Shown one piece after another: positions 61,809-64,000 of a stretch of 64,000 bases of DNA. The stretch covers positions 49,023 through 113,022 of the forward strand of contig JBDTVG010000128.1 of NCBI GenBank assembly GCA_040007395.1, in the 5' to 3' direction. The notes beneath the pieces are model-generated. The model ran no database searches. It was not told the DNA's origin and saw only the letters and a program-made list of their open reading frames with translations. This stretch comes from DATGFK01 sp040007395 (lineage in GTDB: Bacteria > Chloroflexota > Anaerolineae > Aggregatilineales > UBA2796). Numbering within the stretch: position 1 is the first letter of the stretch; each line of letters starts with the position of its first letter. The translations under genes were made by a program, and so were the position numbers.

Positions 61809-64000
61809 GTGCGGTTAACAGGACGTTCATTTTTCATGATGCTGGCTTTGTTAGTGCTAACAGTGGGGGCGATCCCACTCAGCACCTTGCAAGCCCAGAA
61901 CAGCACTGTCACGATCTCGGTGGCAGTGCCAACCTTTAACAAAGATGCTTTTACCGACAAGCTCATCAGCGACTTTGAAAGTGCTAACCCCGGTATCAAG
62001 CTCAATATCGTCGCCAACGATGCTAGCATTCCAGCCGCTGCCAGCGGATTGAGCAGCCATTTCGATGAACTTGGGAAATATGCCGCCGCTGCCGATGTGC
62101 TGTACGTGGATTCGTCGAAAATGTCGGTGGAAGCAACCCGCGCTGGCTATTTTCTGGATCTTGCGCCGCTGGTTAACGAAGATAAAACATTGCAACCGGA
62201 CGGCTTTTTCCCTTCGATCTGGCAATCGTACCAGTGGAACAGGGGGATCTGGGCGCTACCCGTCGCCGCTAACGTCTATCTAATGTCCTATAAACCGTCG
62301 GCGTTTGATAAAGTGGGATTGGCCTATCCCTCGGATCAATGGACGATTGATGACATTGTGACCGCAGTGAACAAGCTGGCGGAAAAAGACTCCAGTGGCA
62401 AAGTTACCGCACCGGGCATCGATATGTTTAGCAATTTCAGCACTGCCACATTGTTTCGCAGTTTGTTAAGCGAAGGATTATATGACAGTTCGACGCTACC
62501 CAATACGCCGAAACTGGACACGCCAGCCGCCGAAGCGTTGGTCGATGCGTGGGCTGCGCTGGACAAAGATGGCTATATCGGCTCCGAGTTGAACACCGCA
62601 CCACTCAGTGTCAGTCCGGCGACAACGGTACTGTTTCAAACCGACCCTGAACAAAAGCGCGTCCCTTTGCTTTTGCCGGGTGGTAGGGCGGGCATGGAAG
62701 TACAGGGCTTCGCGGTGAGTGCTGGCACACAGTACCCAGATAAAGCCTATGCAGTCGCAGCCTTCCTGACCACGCGCACCGAGATTAGCAACCGATTTAC
62801 GTCCGCGCCTGCCCGCAAAAGCCTTGTCGGTACAGATAATAATAGCGCTGGCTTCCGGCTAAATGTCACGCCAGAATTCCAAGCGCTCATTGATCAGGCT
62901 ATCGAAAAGGCTATCCCAGTCTCAGAAATGCGTCATACCGACTATCTAGCGTTGGCGCTCAACAAAATCAAGCTGACTGGTTCAGACGCAAAAACCGAAT
63001 TGCAGACCGAGGAAGCACAAGCCATTGCCGATGAGCAAACGGCAGCGACCAAGAAGGATAGCAATACACTGGTCGTCGCAACGCCCGTCCCGGTGCTGGA
63101 TACTAGTTCGGGCAAGATCACGCTAAAGTTTGGCCTAACCTTTTTTGGCAGACCGCCCGTCCCCAACAAAGAAAAGTGGGACAAATTGGCGGCAGATTTC
63201 GCCGCTAGCGATCCGCAGGTCGGCAAAGTCGATATTGAAACGGGCTTCAACCAACTAAGCGGTGCTGCTGATAAATACGACTGCTTCTATCTGCCCTTTA
63301 ACGCTGTCACTGATGCGGATTTGTCGAAGATCATCAACCTTGACCCGTTTACTGACAACGATCCCAGCTTCGACAAAAACGATATTGTGGGCAACATTCT
63401 CAACCAGATCCAGCGCGATAACAAGATTTGGGCGATGCCCATTGAGATAGAACCTGCTATCCTCAAATATGACAGTGATAAGTTTCAGAAAGCGGCGGTT
63501 CCTGCGCCCGCTGGCAACTGGACAATTGATGCGTTCAAGGATGCGGTAAAGTCCCTCAAGATCGATCCGAAGGATACACCGCCGTTTGTGCCAGCCGGAC
63601 GCGGCGGGGTCTATATGTTGCTGTTGATCTCAGCCTATGGTGGAATGCCGCTTGACTATCGCACCAACCCGCCGACGATTAATTTCACCGATCCGGCAAC
63701 GGTGGCGGCGACCCGGCAGGCGCTTGATCTTGCTAAGAATGGCTATGTAAAATATGATGCCCTGAGCAGTCTTGCCTTCGGGTTCGGGCAATCCAATAAA
63801 GACGGGATTGTCTACTCCGATATTCTGAATGCCTTCACCTCACGCCCGAATCCAACAGATACAACTACTAGCACTTACAAACCAGTGACCTATCCGCGTG
63901 GCTCACAGTTCGCGGCGGTTTCCTATGGTATCGGCACAGCTTATATCAGCGCCAAAACACAGAATCGCGATGCGTGCTACCGCTGGATCAGCACCCTTGC
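61809..64000 (+). CDS. Double-domain extracellular solute-binding protein (family 1), cut by window end
   Basis: An open frame of 730 codons running off the window; no stop is present. GTG start with AGGAGA eight bases upstream. Signal peptide FMMLALLVLTVGAIPLSTLQA. The first ABC binding domain (about 30-410) has the family 1 layout, with VAVPTFNKDAFTDKLISDFE and WALPVAANVYLMSYKPSAFD. After a linker (about 410-435) a second copy begins with KITLKFGLTFFG and EKWDKLAADFAASDPQ, with WAMPIEIEPAILKYDSDKF matching the first domain's equivalent motif. Family 1 proteins usually bind sugars. Two binding domains in one chain are unusual. No permease gene is visible in the window. Confidence 0.82.
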   Translation, partial: MRLTGRSFFMMLALLVLTVGAIPLSTLQAQNSTVTISVAVPTFNKDAFTDKLISDFESANPGIKLNIVANDASIPAAASGLSSHFDELGKYAAAADVLYVDSSKMSVEATRAGYFLDLAPLVNEDKTLQPDGFFPSIWQSYQWNRGIWALPVAANVYLMSYKPSAFDKVGLAYPSDQWTIDDIVTAVNKLAEKDSSGKVTAPGIDMFSNFSTATLFRSLLSEGLYDSSTLPNTPKLDTPAAEALVDAWAALDKDGYIGSELNTAPLSVSPATTVLFQTDPEQKRVPLLLPGGRAGMEVQGFAVSAGTQYPDKAYAVAAFLTTRTEISNRFTSAPARKSLVGTDNNSAGFRLNVTPEFQALIDQAIEKAIPVSEMRHTDYLALALNKIKLTGSDAKTELQTEEAQAIADEQTAATKKDSNTLVVATPVPVLDTSSGKITLKFGLTFFGRPPVPNKEKWDKLAADFAASDPQVGKVDIETGFNQLSGAADKYDCFYLPFNAVTDADLSKIINLDPFTDNDPSFDKNDIVGNILNQIQRDNKIWAMPIEIEPAILKYDSDKFQKAAVPAPAGNWTIDAFKDAVKSLKIDPKDTPPFVPAGRGGVYMLLLISAYGGMPLDYRTNPPTINFTDPATVAATRQALDLAKNGYVKYDALSSLAFGFGQSNKDGIVYSDILNAFTSRPNPTDTTTSTYKPVTYPRGSQFAAVSYGIGTAYISAKTQNRDACYRWISTL

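Noticed and set aside
1..64000. tRNA, rRNA, CRISPR arrays or prophage
   Set aside because: I found no cloverleaf with CCA end, no rRNA motif, no regularly spaced repeats and no phage structural or integrase genes. A covariance-model scan would be needed to exclude small RNAs.

Overview
The window looks like a chromosomal segment of a Chloroflexota bacterium, probably Anaerolineae-like. The main reasons are family-level: two large DUF2298 (Chlor_Arch_YYY) membrane proteins, a TIGR03663-type membrane glycosyltransferase ending in NHL repeats, several GT39/GT87-like integral membrane enzymes, SH3-bearing lipoproteins with Pro/Thr-rich linkers, and short dispersed palindromic repeats between genes. 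Base composition is moderately GC-rich by eye, apart from two AT-richer genes (14399-15232 and 35508-36587). No rRNA, tRNA, CRISPR array or intact transposase was seen.

Layout. 1-4.6 kb: a GT39-like membrane protein, then xseB/xseA (exonuclease VII) on the minus strand, then a small SCP2 protein ending at a bidirectional terminator. 4.6-16.3 kb, minus strand: a secreted lipoprotein (SH3, CARDB, two SGNH-like domains joined by about 27 VPPTA-type pentapeptides), the 1477-residue TIGR03663/NHL protein, an anti-sigma/ECF-sigma pair, a PH-like membrane protein and rsmH. 16.6-29.8 kb, plus strand: a tight operon of a GT39-DUF2298 fusion (1976 aa), a second DUF2298 protein, a GT39-like and a GT87-like membrane protein, and an RlmI-like rRNA methyltransferase. 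30.0-35.5 kb, plus strand: the most unusual region. Two paralogous membrane-anchored proteins are followed by an E2-like protein, a JAMM protease, an E1-like adenylating enzyme, an 88-aa disordered protein and a CoA-type Nudix hydrolase. This resembles a bacterial ubiquitin-like conjugation/deconjugation cassette with no recognisable beta-grasp modifier. 35.5-39.1 kb: a TolB-like propeller protein, a PyrK/PyrD-like pair that has lost several hallmark residues, and a secreted protein. 39.4-47.8 kb: a peptide-type ABC substrate-binding protein and two permeases (no ATPases), a membrane-anchored glycoside hydrolase, a GT39 pseudogene disrupted by a 227-bp MITE-like element with 19-bp terminal inverted repeats and 8-bp target duplications, pfkA, and an MBL-fold protein. 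47.8-60.8 kb, minus strand: two membrane-anchored WD40 propeller paralogues, a GT4 glycosyltransferase and a sugar nucleotidyltransferase, then a 2185-residue alpha-2-macroglobulin with an intact thioester and an SH3/beta-lactamase-like serine hydrolase. 60.9-64 kb: an SDR oxidoreductase and a double-domain solute-binding protein cut off by the window end.

How the genes may work together. Most of the window concerns the cell envelope: polyprenyl-phosphate-sugar glycosyltransferases, sugar activation, secreted hydrolases and protease defence (A2M). The E2/JAMM/E1 block is the best candidate for an undescribed system. Its neighbours suggest a membrane-associated conjugation pathway, but no modifier or substrate can be identified from sequence reading alone.
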